Assembly: GCA_964019425.1 (NCBI GenBank)
Contig: OZ025816.1
Span: 186,001 to 250,000 of the forward strand
DNA: 64,000 nt
Reading direction: 5' to 3'
Source of the DNA: Flectonema sp. DT1601
Taxonomy: Eukaryota; Euglenozoa; Diplonemea; Diplonemida; Diplonemidae
In this document: positions 63,886 through 64,000 of the stretch, in pieces
How positions within the stretch are numbered: position 1 is the first letter of the stretch
How the letters are laid out: each line of letters begins with the position of its first letter
Position numbers and translations under genes: made by a program
Notes under the pieces: generated by a model
Databases searched by the model: none
Seen by the model: the letters and a program-made list of their open reading frames with translations, nothing else
Told to the model about the DNA's origin: nothing

Positions 63886-64000
63886 AAACAAATATAAAAT
63901 ATTTATCAACCTCTTCCACTTAAAAGTCGGGTTGTCCTATCATTACCGTTTCAATGAGAAACATGGAGTGACCTGTTAGAAGACATAGAAAAACGAATAT

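Overview
This window is nuclear DNA of a unicellular eukaryote. Coding stretches are moderately GC-rich, while the spacers are very AT-rich and full of A and T runs. Several genes carry short GT-AG introns, and the proteins are eukaryotic in type (PHD finger, PSP1, rhomboid, NUBPL-like ATPase, MFS_2 carrier, MetE). Every gene I can support with confidence is on the minus strand, and most start codons have a T/C-rich tract plus AG upstream on that strand. This would suit a long one-way gene array with spliced-leader processing, as in Euglenozoa, but the sequence does not prove it and I do not name a species.

Layout, left to right: 18-395, part of a small one-helix membrane protein (SMIM13-like); 1520-1978, PHD-finger protein; 4371-5408, PSP1-domain protein; 6170-6841, SP-rich coiled-coil protein; 7261-8034, zinc-ribbon protein; 8507-9430, rhomboid protease; 9689-10537, Mrp/NUBPL-like iron-sulfur ATPase. 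Positions 14524-51666 hold a cluster of five paralogous surface proteins, called D1 to D5 here. Then come 55410-57879, an MFS_2 carrier; 58811-61093, cobalamin-independent methionine synthase; 61406-63344, a coiled-coil protein; and 63578-63834, a tiny protein.

The main discovery is the D1-D5 cluster. Each protein has a signal peptide and 5, 2, 2, 10 and 9 DOMON-like beta-sandwich domains respectively, 28 in all. Low-complexity Pro/Thr/Val/Ala or Ser/Thr stalks separate the domains. Four end in one membrane helix plus a related short cytosolic tail; D2 ends in a polytopic membrane domain. All 28 domains keep one Met and one His about 92 residues apart. That matches the axial haem-ligand arrangement of cytochrome DOMON domains (cellobiose dehydrogenase, AIR12). 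They could therefore be arrays of extracellular b-type haem domains, or carbohydrate-binding or adhesive DOMON domains that keep these residues for another reason.

Reading across splice sites adds exons that are easy to miss: last exons of D2, the MFS carrier, the coiled-coil protein and the tiny protein, and the second exon of D5. These introns share a GTATGT-type donor and mostly an A-rich AAACAG-type acceptor. The spacers also hold a dispersed repeat in three copies, an inverted repeat around D4, a G-quadruplex motif and several hairpins.
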